A DNA stretch of 23,499 nt, taken from the NCBI GenBank assembly GCA_023456105.1, contig JAEYAO010000039.1:1-23499 (forward strand), in the 5' to 3' direction. How positions within the stretch are numbered: position 1 is the stretch's first letter; each line of letters begins with the position of its first letter. The notes beneath the pieces were generated by a model that was given only the letters and a program-made list of their open reading frames with translations, was not told where the DNA came from and searched no databases. The DNA is from Pseudomonadota bacterium (GTDB taxonomy: Bacteria; Pseudomonadota; Alphaproteobacteria; Caulobacterales; Caulobacteraceae). This document shows positions 1 to 8,806 of the stretch, one piece after another. Made by a program: the position numbers and the translations under genes.

Positions 1-493
1 GCGCCGAGGCGACGTCCACCACCCACAGGTCCAGCCCGTCGGCCGCGTCCATCACCAGGGCCAGCGACTTGCCGTCCGGCGCAAAGCGCGCGGCGGTGAA
101 GCGGGCCCCTTGCGGCAAGGCGACCACGCGCGGCTGCCCCCCATCCACCGCCTGCAGGCTCAGCCCCGTCAGCCAGGAGACGCGGCTCTCGGCCGGGCCG
201 TTGTTGCGCGGATTGATCCGCTCGCCCGCCAGCCTCAGCATCGGCTCGGCCAGGGCCGAGATCGCCGGCAGGTTGGACCGGTCCATCAGCACCAGGGTGG
301 CGCGGTCGGGCGACAGCATCGACGACGGCGTGGGCCTGGAATCCAGGATATCCGCGATCGGCTGCGGCGGCTGCTGATAGGTCAGCGCCCCGCCTTGCGT
401 CCCGGCCTGCGGCGCCGCCGTCTGCGCCAGGGCCGTCGACGCCAGCAACGCCGCCGCCAGCGGCAAGCCCGCCCCCATCACCCGCTTCATCAT
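1..493 (-). CDS. S9-family (prolyl oligopeptidase-like) peptidase, N-terminal part, cut by window edge
   Basis: About 164 N-terminal residues are visible; the rest lies left of the window. The protein opens with a Sec signal peptide: a Lys/Arg pair, a hydrophobic stretch rich in Leu and Ala, and an Ala-Leu-Ala cleavage site near residue 23, so it is exported. The mature part has the pattern YQQPPQPIADILDSRP, then LSPDRATLVLMDR and LRLAGERINP, which I recall from the N-terminal beta-propeller of periplasmic S9 peptidases of the glutamyl endopeptidase type. The catalytic Ser-Asp-His domain would be C-terminal and is not visible. Two adjacent ATG codons are possible (493 and 490); a GGGGAG motif eight bases upstream favours the first. 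The family call rests on remembered pattern similarity only. Confidence 0.75.
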   Translation of the reverse strand, partial: MMKRVMGAGLPLAAALLASTALAQTAAPQAGTQGGALTYQQPPQPIADILDSRPTPSSMLSPDRATLVLMDRSNLPAISALAEPMLRLAGERINPRNNGPAESRVSWLTGLSLQAVDGGQPRVVALPQGARFTAARFAPDGKSLALVMDAADGLDLWVVDVASA

Positions 494-571
494 TCTGGAC
501 GCTCCCCGTTCCATGTAGATGTTACACCATACAGGCGCAGCCTCCGGCGCCAAGCCGTGATCGCCCGACCC

Positions 572-596
572 GGAACGTCGCCCCCTCCCAAGGGTT
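572..596 (+). promoter_or_regulatory. Possible EcfG/SigT general stress promoter
   Basis: GGAAC at 572-576 is followed after 16 bases by GGTT at 593-596. The alphaproteobacterial general stress sigma factor EcfG reads GGAAC-N16/17-CGTT, so this matches eight of nine key bases. It lies about 33 bases before the start of the small protein at 629, leaving room for a short leader with its strong ribosome binding site. It is a motif match only. Confidence 0.4.
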
Positions 597-628
597 GATT
601 CCGCATCCACAGCGAAAAGGAGCGCCGC

Positions 629-817
629 ATGGCCGACGAGGAAGTCAAGGCGAAGGACCCGACCAAGCAGACCGAGCCGGGCAACAGCGGAACTGGCGAA
701 CTGCGGCCCGACCAGAACGCCGCCACCGGACCTGCGCAGAAGCCGCCCTCGCCCGTCTCCGGCGGTGAAGGCGCGGCGGGCGCCGGCGGCCCCGCCGGCT
801 TCGGCGCGGGCAACTAA
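629..817 (+). CDS. Small hydrophilic, disordered protein (62 aa)
   Basis: I do not recognise a family. The 62-residue product is rich in Lys, Glu and Asp in its first half and in Gly, Ala and Pro in its second, has no Cys and almost no bulky hydrophobic residues, and should be disordered and cytoplasmic. The ATG at 629 has a strong AAAAGGAG ribosome binding site seven bases upstream, which is the main reason to believe the gene is real. A possible EcfG promoter precedes it, and together with the composition this suggests a stress-induced protein; that is inference. It is divergent from the exported peptidase on its left and convergent with the ribokinase on its right. Confidence 0.65.
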   Translation: MADEEVKAKDPTKQTEPGNSGTGELRPDQNAATGPAQKPPSPVSGGEGAAGAGGPAGFGAGN

Positions 818-851
818 GGCCGCCGACAAGGCGCGGCGGTCCGCCGCCGCG

Positions 852-1697
852 TCACCCCGCCAGCAGCGCCTCGACCTCGGCGCGTTCGGGCAGGGACGGC
901 TGCGCGCCGGCTCGCGTCGCCGCAATCGCCCCGGCGGCGCAGGCGAACCGGAGCGCCTCTTCCGGAGCCAGCCCGTCCAGCAGGGCCACGGTGATGGCGC
1001 CGACAAAGGCGTCCCCCGCGCCGGTGGCGTCCACCGCCTCGACGACCGGAGCGGAGGCCCAGGCCATTTCGACGCCGCGCTGGTACATGGCCGCTCCGCG
1101 CGCGCCCTTGGTCACCACCACCCGGCCGCCGCCGCGATGCAGGCCGTCGCCATAGAAGGCGGCCTCCGTATCGTTGACGACAAGAAGGTCGGCGCGCCGC
1201 AGCAACATCTCCGACACCGGCGCGGCGGGCGCCAGGTTGGCGCACACGAAACCGGTCGCGCGGCCCACCGCCGCCTCCACCGTCTCGATCGGCAGCTCCA
1301 ACTGCACGATCAGCGGTCCCTCGATGCGTTGCGGCAGCTGTTCGGGCGTGACCCAGTGGTTGGCGCCGGCCGCCACCACGATCTGGTTCTCGCCCTGAGG
1401 ATCCACCGCGATCAGGGCGACGCCGGTGGGCGCGGCGACGTCGGTCTCCACCCCCGACAGATCGACCCCGATGGACTCCATCAGCGCCAGCGCCTCGCCC
1501 GCCATGGCGTCGTTCCCGACCCGCCCGATCAGGCAGACCTCGGCCCCCAGCTTTTCCGCCGCCAGCGCCTGGTTGGCGCCCTTGCCGCCGGGGTGGCGCT
1601 GCAGCGTCGCGCCCGTCACCGTCTCGCCCGCACTGGGCAGGTGCGAAGCGCGCGCCACCAGGTCCAGGTTGATCGAGCCGACCACGGTGATCCTCAA
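852..1697 (-). CDS. rbsK: Ribokinase (PfkB family)
   Basis: The 281-residue cytoplasmic protein should phosphorylate ribose to ribose 5-phosphate with ATP. It starts with VVGSINLDLVARASHLPSAG, then the PfkB signature with PGGKGANQALAAEKLGA (about residues 36-52), the ribokinase-type VVAAGAN segment near the middle, and the second signature DATGAGDAF with the catalytic Asp (about residues 224-232). It is slightly shorter than the usual 300-310 residues. The start is a TTG that overlaps the stop of the upstream nucleoside hydrolase gene in the sequence TTGA; GGAGG seven bases ahead supports it. The coupling fits a pathway in which the hydrolase frees ribose and this enzyme activates it. Another PfkB sugar or nucleoside kinase is possible but less likely. 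Confidence 0.9.
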   Translation of the reverse strand: MRITVVGSINLDLVARASHLPSAGETVTGATLQRHPGGKGANQALAAEKLGAEVCLIGRVGNDAMAGEALALMESIGVDLSGVETDVAAPTGVALIAVDPQGENQIVVAAGANHWVTPEQLPQRIEGPLIVQLELPIETVEAAVGRATGFVCANLAPAAPVSEMLLRRADLLVVNDTEAAFYGDGLHRGGGRVVVTKGARGAAMYQRGVEMAWASAPVVEAVDATGAGDAFVGAITVALLDGLAPEEALRFACAAGAIAATRAGAQPSLPERAEVEALLAG

Positions 1698-2641
1698 CGC
1701 CCGTCCTCCGCAGGGGTCAGGGCGCCCGTGATCAGGTCGAACACCCCGTCAGCATCGACCCCGACGGCCCAGCGATGCCGAGCGGTCGCCGGATCAACCC
1801 GGAACTCCACCGCCGTATGGCCGCGCGTCAGCTCGGAGCTGGTCTCCACCTCGATGCGGCAGGGGCGCAGCTGGAATAGGTCGGGCCGCAGCAGCCAGGC
1901 GATGGTGCAGGGGTCGTGCAGAGGCGCCGCCTCCCATCCTACCACCGTCCGCTCCACCCTCTGCGAAAATCGCAGCATGGCCGCCGCCGTCCGCGCCGGC
2001 TCGGTGCGGATCGTCTCGATGGCCCGGATGCGCGCCTCGGTCGCCCGCACCTGATGCGTCGCGTCCAGCCCCAGGCACACCACCTCGCAGCCCGATCCGA
2101 ACACCACCGCCGCCGCATCCGGATCGGCCCAGACGTTGAACTCGGCGGACGCGGTGACGTTGCCGCCCTCCGAGCGCGCGCCGCCCATCACCACCACCGT
2201 CGCCAGCCGCTCGGCCAGGCGCCGCTCGCGCTTCATGGCCAGGGCCAGATTGGTCATCGGCCCCATCATGGCGATCGAGACCTCGCCCGCCGGCCGCTTC
2301 ATCACCAGGTCGACGATGGCGTTGGCCGCCGGCCCGTCGCCGATGATGCCGGCCGGCTCGAACGGCTGGAGGTCGCCCAACCCCTCCGGCCCGTGGAACT
2401 CGCCCGCGTGGGCCGGCGGCCGCTTCAACGGCCGCTCCGCCCCGCCATGGACCGGGACGTCCTCGCGCCCGGCGATCTGCCGGATCATGCGGGCGTTGCG
2501 CTGGGTCCGGTGGCCGGGGACGTTGCCGGCGACGGTGGTGACGGCCAGCACCTCCAACTCGGGCGAGGCGAAGGCCAGCAGCAGGGCCACGGCGTCATCC
2601 ACGCCGGGGTCGCAGTCGATGATCAGGGGCAAGCGAGACAC
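1694..2641 (-). CDS. Nucleoside hydrolase (IunH family)
   Basis: The 315-residue protein should hydrolyse the N-glycosidic bond of ribonucleosides to give base and ribose. The diagnostic N-terminal calcium-binding motif DCDPGVDDAVA is at residues 9-19. Other family landmarks are MMGPMTNLALA, VMGGARSEGGNVTASAEFN (about residues 151-169), and a late HDPCTIAWLL that supplies a further metal/substrate ligand. Length is typical (about 310-320). The start used is GTG at 2641; a TTG nine bases further in is an alternative, since AGAGG sits very close to the GTG. It is first in an operon with ribokinase and overlaps it by four bases. Substrate preference (purine versus pyrimidine) cannot be read from the sequence. 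Confidence 0.9.
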   Translation of the reverse strand: MSRLPLIIDCDPGVDDAVALLLAFASPELEVLAVTTVAGNVPGHRTQRNARMIRQIAGREDVPVHGGAERPLKRPPAHAGEFHGPEGLGDLQPFEPAGIIGDGPAANAIVDLVMKRPAGEVSIAMMGPMTNLALAMKRERRLAERLATVVVMGGARSEGGNVTASAEFNVWADPDAAAVVFGSGCEVVCLGLDATHQVRATEARIRAIETIRTEPARTAAAMLRFSQRVERTVVGWEAAPLHDPCTIAWLLRPDLFQLRPCRIEVETSSELTRGHTAVEFRVDPATARHRWAVGVDADGVFDLITGALTPAEDGR

Positions 2642-2766
2642 CGCCTCTGACTAGTCGCCGCCGCCCGTCGCCCGCAAGCGCTAACCGCCCGCCAGACCCG
2701 GCTCCACGCACCGCAGCGCCGGCATTCCGGTCGTGCCGGTCAGCGGCGCCGCCAGCCCCCCCTCCC

Positions 2767-2976
2767 TCATCCCTTCAGATAGAACAGGTCTTCCACCGTG
2801 GTCCCGAGCGCCCGCGCCAGCTCCAGCGACACGATCGTGGACGGGACGAACACGCCGTTCTCGACGGTGTTGATGGTCTTGCGCGACACCCCGGCCCTTT
2901 CCGCCAGCCCCGCCTGGGTCAGGGCGGCGGCCGTGCGCGCCTCCTTCAGGCGCACGCCCAGCCGGGGGTCACCCAT
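2767..2976 (-). CDS. XRE-family HTH transcriptional regulator, 69 aa
   Basis: This is a minimal Cro/C1-type DNA-binding protein. The helix-turn-helix covers about residues 18-43 (LTQAGLAERAGVSRKTINTV), followed by ENGVFVPSTIVSLELARALG and the ending VEDLFYLKG, the typical pattern of 65-70 residue XRE proteins. I chose the ATG at 2976 because the protein then begins just before the family core; an upstream extension would add a Cys/Arg-rich stretch unlike the family. Its first eight bases overlap the end of the membrane protein gene upstream, so the two are translationally coupled. The palindromes over the operon promoter are the likely binding sites, giving autoregulation; that is inference. 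Such small regulators often sit with multi-pass membrane proteins. Confidence 0.88.
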   Translation of the reverse strand: MGDPRLGVRLKEARTAAALTQAGLAERAGVSRKTINTVENGVFVPSTIVSLELARALGTTVEDLFYLKG

Positions 2977-3664
2977 GGCGCTCGGCCGCGCGATCCAGCC
3001 AGGCGAACCGCAGCCCCGCCGTCGCCCCGCCCGCCGCCAGCACATAGGGCAGGGCCGCGACACCGACCGCGGGCCGCCACATGCCCAGCACCATGGCGAC
3101 CGTCGCCCCCGCCATCAGCACCACGAACGCCAGCATCATCGCCTGCGCCCGCATCGACTGGGTCAGTTCGTCGTCCAGAAAGCGCCTGTGCTGGCGCGTG
3201 TTCCAGTCCCACCCCATGACGATGGCGGGCACCAGCCAGCCGTAGATGACCGGCAGCGAGACTTGCAGATACGCCCCCAGGCCGCCCTCTCCCGCCAGCA
3301 CCGCCTGCATGCCCCGATGCGCCTGCATCATGAAGGCCAGCATCACGAACGGAAAGATCACCAGCTGCTGGGTCCGGCCGCGCTGAAGCCGATCGCGGCG
3401 CGTTTCTTCCCCGTGGGTCGCCGGGTCAAGCGGCCGGCCCGGCCTCGAACACCAGGCCAGCGCCACGCCGGCGAACACCGCCACGACCCCCATGCCGACC
3501 GCCACGCCGGCGGCCGTGGCCACATCGCCTTCGCCGCCGGTAGCCAGCCCCACGGCCGCGCCACCCACGATGGCCGCGACGCTGACGCCGACAACACCCA
3601 GCCCCAGCCGAAACCGCCCCCTGCGCACCCGCGCCAGCTCTTCCATCACCCTGCCGTCCGTCAT
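2969..3664 (-). CDS. Multi-pass membrane protein, operon partner of XRE regulator
   Basis: The family is not recognised. The product (about 231 aa) has an N-terminal cytoplasmic stretch rich in Arg, then hydrophobic segments at roughly residues 18-40 and 48-72, a charged loop, and further segments near 102-120, 132-152, 172-192 and 198-215, so about six membrane helices. The loop between segments four and five contains WDWNTRQHRRFLDDELTQ. ATG at 3664 is preceded ten bases upstream by GGGAG; a TTG at 3673 lies too close to that site. It is the first gene of a two-gene operon with the XRE regulator and is preceded by a promoter overlaid with two palindromes. Its role is unknown; a sensor or a protein under the regulator's control are both possible. 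Confidence 0.75.
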   Translation of the reverse strand: MTDGRVMEELARVRRGRFRLGLGVVGVSVAAIVGGAAVGLATGGEGDVATAAGVAVGMGVVAVFAGVALAWCSRPGRPLDPATHGEETRRDRLQRGRTQQLVIFPFVMLAFMMQAHRGMQAVLAGEGGLGAYLQVSLPVIYGWLVPAIVMGWDWNTRQHRRFLDDELTQSMRAQAMMLAFVVLMAGATVAMVLGMWRPAVGVAALPYVLAAGGATAGLRFAWLDRAAERHG

Positions 3665-3684
3665 GCCGATCAAGCTCCCGATTC

Positions 3685-3728
3685 GTAACCCTTGGGTTAC
3701 ATATCACCTATGGGTGACACGCAGTCAA
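3685..3728 (-). promoter_or_regulatory. Promoter with tandem palindromic operators for the membrane protein/XRE operon
   Basis: On the minus strand a -35 box TTGACT (3723-3728) and a -10-like GATATG (3700-3705) are 17 bases apart. Two related 16-base palindromes overlie them: GTCACCCATAGGTGAT (3703-3718), filling the spacer and touching the -10, and GTAACCCAAGGGTTAC (3685-3700), at the expected start site. They match at 11 of 16 positions and repeat at an 18-base interval. A regulator bound here would block RNA polymerase. The XRE protein in the same operon is the obvious candidate. Confidence 0.65.
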
Positions 3729-3879
3729 GAGAGGCCCGCAAGTCCAGCGGCCCACTCGGCGAACTCGAGCCAGGATGCGGCTTCATGGCCGGCCTTGGTC
3801 GATGATCATGATGATCGCACGCGTCCAGCGCCTCGATCGGATGATCCGAAGGCCAGCAAGGGGTGGGAAGCGGGCGTCT

Positions 3880-5124
3880 TTACCGCGCGAGGCGGACAGG
3901 CGCGCCGTCAGACGCTTTGTTGCCGACTCCGTTCGGAACCGGGACGGAGGAGTTGGCGTAATCTGCATTGATCTGCAGCGCGCGTCCGCCCTCGACCTTG
4001 AAGTCGCGAGCCACGATGACGGTCCAAGGCGTGACTTCGGTCGCGTTGATGCCGCCGGGGACAATGATCCTCACCTTCGGCGCATAGACCACGCCTTCCA
4101 GACGCCGAATTTCACGGAAGTTGAGGTTGATGTCGCCCGTGCGCTTAGGATCGACGGCGAGAGCAAACCCGGCCCAGGTGTCCATCTCGCCCGAACCACC
4201 CTGACTTCCGGAGAGGTCCAGCATGGCGACCTGGCCATCTGTGAAGTTGATGTCCAAGTCTTTCCAAATGATCAGGGTGACGTTCTCCCCCTCGACCTTT
4301 GCGCCCTTCTTCAACTGAAGTTTGCCGTTCTTCAGGTGGTGAACGCCAGGTTTGAAACGGAGGGTGCCCGCCTCGATTTCAAAGTGGCGGCAATGCACGC
4401 CCGGATCGACCTCCACGACCGCCCCCGCCTTGTCCACTTTCACAAGATTGCCGAACTGGCAGTTGCCGGGTCCCGCGCCGTTGAACATCGCCGTGAGCGG
4501 GTCCGGAATGGGCGCAGCGCCAGTTCCGGCATTGGCTGGCGTACTGCCCGTTATCGAATTCACGGCATGCACCGCCGCCGCATCAACGACCGTCGATCCT
4601 CCAACGGAAATGCTCTTGTTGGAATGAACGAGGCACGCCGTGGCGGTGATGCGGGCGGACGGCAGATCAAGGGCGTTTGTTGCAGTGGACCCAAGGCTGA
4701 GAACACACAAGGGCGCCGTGGCGACCTGCAATGCCGTCGACGCAGCAGAAATCACAAATCCACCCGGCGGCACGAGATTGCCGAAGAACGACATGCGACG
4801 CGCCGTCAGGGTCACGACGACACCGCTGGGCCTTCCCTGCTCCAGCAAAAACTTGACGTCAGGTTGGTCGGGCGTGGACGTGAGGCCTTCCAGGCCGCTG
4901 AGAGCGAACGCGCGAGCGCGGTCAAGAACGGGATCGTTCGCGGCGAGACGCATCTGTCCGGCCGCGGCCAGCGCAGTGGCGTCGGCGACGTCTCTGAGCC
5001 GCTGCCGATCCACACTCAGCGAATAGAGTTCGACGGATGTGACCACGACCATAAGCAGCGCAGGCAGTCCGAACGCCGCCATGGTCGCGATGCCGCCGCG
5101 CCTGTCGTTCCAGAAGTTCTTCAC
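3880..5124 (-). CDS. TadG-like protein with Flp-pilus TadE/G N-terminal domain
   Basis: The 414-residue protein begins RRGGIATMAAFGLPALLMVV (from residue 8), the hallmark of the putative Flp pilus-assembly TadE/G-like N-terminal domain: a short basic tail and one membrane anchor. It continues with SLSVDRQRLRDVADATALAA, which is also family-typical. The rest, with few charges and many short beta-like stretches, should lie in the periplasm. Two features recur in such proteins: a Cys-containing PLCVLSLGS segment near residue 138 and the late GVVYAPKVRI. The start is GTG at 5124; a stop lies just upstream in frame. No tad/cpa pilus genes are nearby, so a role in pilus assembly is not shown; these orphan proteins are common in Caulobacteraceae. 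Convergent or divergent genes flank it, so it is probably transcribed alone. Confidence 0.82.
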   Translation of the reverse strand: MKNFWNDRRGGIATMAAFGLPALLMVVVTSVELYSLSVDRQRLRDVADATALAAAGQMRLAANDPVLDRARAFALSGLEGLTSTPDQPDVKFLLEQGRPSGVVVTLTARRMSFFGNLVPPGGFVISAASTALQVATAPLCVLSLGSTATNALDLPSARITATACLVHSNKSISVGGSTVVDAAAVHAVNSITGSTPANAGTGAAPIPDPLTAMFNGAGPGNCQFGNLVKVDKAGAVVEVDPGVHCRHFEIEAGTLRFKPGVHHLKNGKLQLKKGAKVEGENVTLIIWKDLDINFTDGQVAMLDLSGSQGGSGEMDTWAGFALAVDPKRTGDINLNFREIRRLEGVVYAPKVRIIVPGGINATEVTPWTVIVARDFKVEGGRALQINADYANSSVPVPNGVGNKASDGAPVRLAR

Positions 5125-5476
5125 GTGTCACTCACACCTGCTCCCCTGAGGTAGACGATCAGCGGTTAAGGTTCTGTTACGGCAACGTCCTGTCGCTCAG
5201 GATGGTGGAGTGACTTCGCCGTCACCTCGGCAACTCCATCGCTATCATCGCTTCAAACGGACGCCCTCGAGGTCTGCGGCGGGTATGAACCCGAAGTCTG
5301 CGTCACAACCGCAAGCCCCGCCTCCCACGTCCGCTCCCCCGATCGCGCGCTCGTAGCCGACGGCCCCTGCGCCCCGCCGGTGTGCAGGAAGACCACGGTC
5401 TCGCCCGCGAACCGCCCGTGTCTGCAGGAACTCGGCCCGATGCAGCCAATCGCGCCCTCCAAGCGTTGCCGTTCAC
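5125..5476. other. Intergenic region with a possible gene remnant
   Basis: These 352 bases separate two divergent genes and should hold both promoters. No intact gene was found. There is a perfect GTGAC-N6-GTCAC inverted repeat near 5209-5224, of unknown meaning, and the right half carries a possible broken coding fragment listed separately. No clear promoter boxes could be assigned. Confidence 0.5.
5341..5447 (-). pseudogene. Possible C-terminal remnant of a D-cysteine desulfhydrase/ACC deaminase-like PLP enzyme
   Basis: One minus-strand frame reads GRFAGETVVFLHTGGAQG, closely resembling the conserved C-terminal end of D-cysteine desulfhydrase/ACC deaminase family proteins, where a Gly-Arg-Phe is followed by a hydrophobic strand and an HTGG motif. 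After the last Gly the frame breaks; a neighbouring frame then gives GYERAIGG, which fits the expected continuation if about five bases were lost. No upstream part of such a gene is present, so this would be a small relic. The match is short and from memory. Confidence 0.35.
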
Positions 5477-6307
5477 ATGAGCAGCCTGGTCATCGATGGG
5501 GAACGAGAGCGCCGCTATCTTCGCGATCTCGGACGTGCGGTCGGCGGAGCGCTGCTGTTCAACATCCCGCTGCTCATGACCATGGAGATGTGGCAGGCCG
5601 GGATCTACATGGACCGGCTGCGGCTGCTGGCCTTTTTCGCCGCCGCCCTGCCGGTGCTGTACGGCCTGTCCTACTATGCGGGCTTCTCAAAGGGGCGCGG
5701 ACTCAGGAACGACGTGCTGGACGCCCTGGTCGCGCTGGCGGTGGGGTTTGCGGTCGCCTCCTGCCTGCTTCTGCTATTCGGGGTGCTGCAGGTGAACGCA
5801 TCCCCGCTCGACAACGTCGGCATGGTGGCGCTGCAGGCCGTGCCCGGCGCCATCGGCGCCCTGCTGGCGCGCCGGCAGATGAACGGCGACGGCGACGGCG
5901 ACGACAAGGAGGACGAGAGCCGCGCCTCTTATGGCGGAGAGCTGTTCCTGATGGGCGCCGGCGCCCTGTTCTTCGCGCTGAACGTCGCCCCGACCGAGGA
6001 GATGATCCTGATCGCCTACAAGTGCACGCCCTGGCATGAGCTGGGCCTGATCGCCGTGTCGGTGCTGCTCTTGCACGTCATCGTCTATTCGGCGGGGTTC
6101 GCGGGGCAGGAGGAGCAGGGCCGGCCGGTCACGGCGTTCTTCCGCTTCACCCTGCCCGGCTATGCGATCGCCATCGGCGTCAGCCTGTTCGTCCTGTGGG
6201 TGTTCGGCCGCACGGACGGCCATGCGGCGGCGCGCGCCATGGCCACGGCGATCGTGTTGGGCTTTCCGGCCTCGATCGGCGCCGCCGCCGCCCGGCTTCT
6301 GGTCTAG
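5477..6307 (+). CDS. TIGR02587 family integral membrane protein
   Basis: The 276-residue inner-membrane protein has about eight hydrophobic segments. It matches my recollection of TIGR02587 in length, in the early segment with NIPLLMTMEMWQAGIYMD, and in the central NVAPTEEMILIAYKCTPWHE, which has unusual acidic and Cys residues next to membrane helices. A highly charged Asp/Glu-rich linker (about residues 135-150) sits between the fourth and fifth helices. Function is unknown. The next gene, twelve bases downstream, fits the small partner family TIGR02588 that is usually found beside it, so the two probably form a complex. The start ATG has only a weak ribosome binding site. Confidence 0.82.
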   Translation: MSSLVIDGERERRYLRDLGRAVGGALLFNIPLLMTMEMWQAGIYMDRLRLLAFFAAALPVLYGLSYYAGFSKGRGLRNDVLDALVALAVGFAVASCLLLLFGVLQVNASPLDNVGMVALQAVPGAIGALLARRQMNGDGDGDDKEDESRASYGGELFLMGAGALFFALNVAPTEEMILIAYKCTPWHELGLIAVSVLLLHVIVYSAGFAGQEEQGRPVTAFFRFTLPGYAIAIGVSLFVLWVFGRTDGHAAARAMATAIVLGFPASIGAAAARLLV

Positions 6308-6319
6308 GAGGAGACGTTC

Positions 6320-6697
6320 ATGGCTCGCCGGCCCATCCCCGATTCCTCGCCCCTGACCCAGTGGATCGTCGCGGGCATAGGCCTGGTCGTCACCCTGGGC
6401 GCCATCGGCCTGATGGTGTTTGAGCTGTTCCAGCAAGAGCGCCCGCCGACCCTGATCCCGCGCATCGTGGAGGTGCAGGCCACCCCCGCCGGCTATGTCG
6501 CCGAGGTCGAGGTGCGCAACGACGGCTCCGACACCGCCGCCGCCGTCGAGCTGGAAGGCGTGCAGGGCCAGGCGACCGCCTCCGCCACCCTGGACTATGT
6601 CCCCGGCCGAGGCTCGGCCACCGCCTTTCTGCGCTTCCCCACCGATCCGCGTAGCCAGCCTCCGGCGCTCTCCATCAAGGGCTGGTCGGCGCCCTAG
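6320..6697 (+). CDS. TIGR02588 family protein, partner of the upstream membrane protein
   Basis: The 125-residue protein has one N-terminal membrane helix (about residues 13-34, VAGIGLVVTLGAIGLMVFEL), followed by an outward-facing domain of beta character (RIVEVQATPAGYVAEVEVRN, then a later YVPGRGSATAFLRFP) resembling an immunoglobulin-like sandwich. Position, size and layout fit TIGR02588, a family of unknown function that accompanies TIGR02587. ATG at 6320 has a strong AGGAGGAG site just upstream, overlapping the previous gene's stop region, so the pair is an operon. The thiC riboswitch begins only a dozen bases after its stop, and no terminator is evident between them. Confidence 0.8.
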   Translation: MARRPIPDSSPLTQWIVAGIGLVVTLGAIGLMVFELFQQERPPTLIPRIVEVQATPAGYVAEVEVRNDGSDTAAAVELEGVQGQATASATLDYVPGRGSATAFLRFPTDPRSQPPALSIKGWSAP

Positions 6698-6709
6698 AGC
6701 CGGGTTATG

Positions 6710-6810
6710 GTCTCTTCGTTCTCCGGGGGGTCGCGTTCGAGCGGCTGAGATTGGCGTAGCCGCCTGACCCGTCGAACCTGATCCGGGTCATGCCGGCGAA
6801 GGGATGAGAC
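6710..6810 (+). promoter_or_regulatory. TPP riboswitch (THI element)
   Basis: The region carries the conserved thi-box core: CTGAGA at 6745-6750, GACCCGTCGAACCTGATCCG from 6766, and the ATGCCGGCGAAGGGA segment from 6790. The outer helix is closed by GTCTC (6710-6714) with GAGAC (6806-6810). It lies directly upstream of thiC, the classic target, so thiamine pyrophosphate should repress thiC. Confidence 0.95.
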
Positions 6811-6848
6811 ACGCGGACCCCACGCCCGGAGTCCCGCTCGCCATCGTC

Positions 6849-6876
6849 GGCGGACCTCTTGCAAACAGAGGCCGCC
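6849..6876 (+). promoter_or_regulatory. Hairpin sequestering the thiC ribosome binding site (riboswitch expression platform)
   Basis: GGCGG (6849-6853) and CCTCT (6855-6859), separated by one bulged A, pair with AGAGG (6867-6871) and CCGCC (6872-6876) around a seven-base loop. AGAGG is the ribosome binding site, and the ATG follows immediately. This hairpin hides the site, so the riboswitch most likely acts on translation. It also argues for the ATG at 6877 rather than a TTG at 6859, which would lie inside the stem. Confidence 0.75.
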
Positions 6877-8781
<1,905 letters not shown>

Positions 8782-8806
8782 GGGCTGCTAGGCAAATGCG
8801 GTTCGG

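Noticed and set aside
765..2054. Long plus-strand frame opposite ribokinase and nucleoside hydrolase
   Set aside because: It is an antisense shadow in GC-rich coding DNA, Arg/Gly/His-rich, with no family features.
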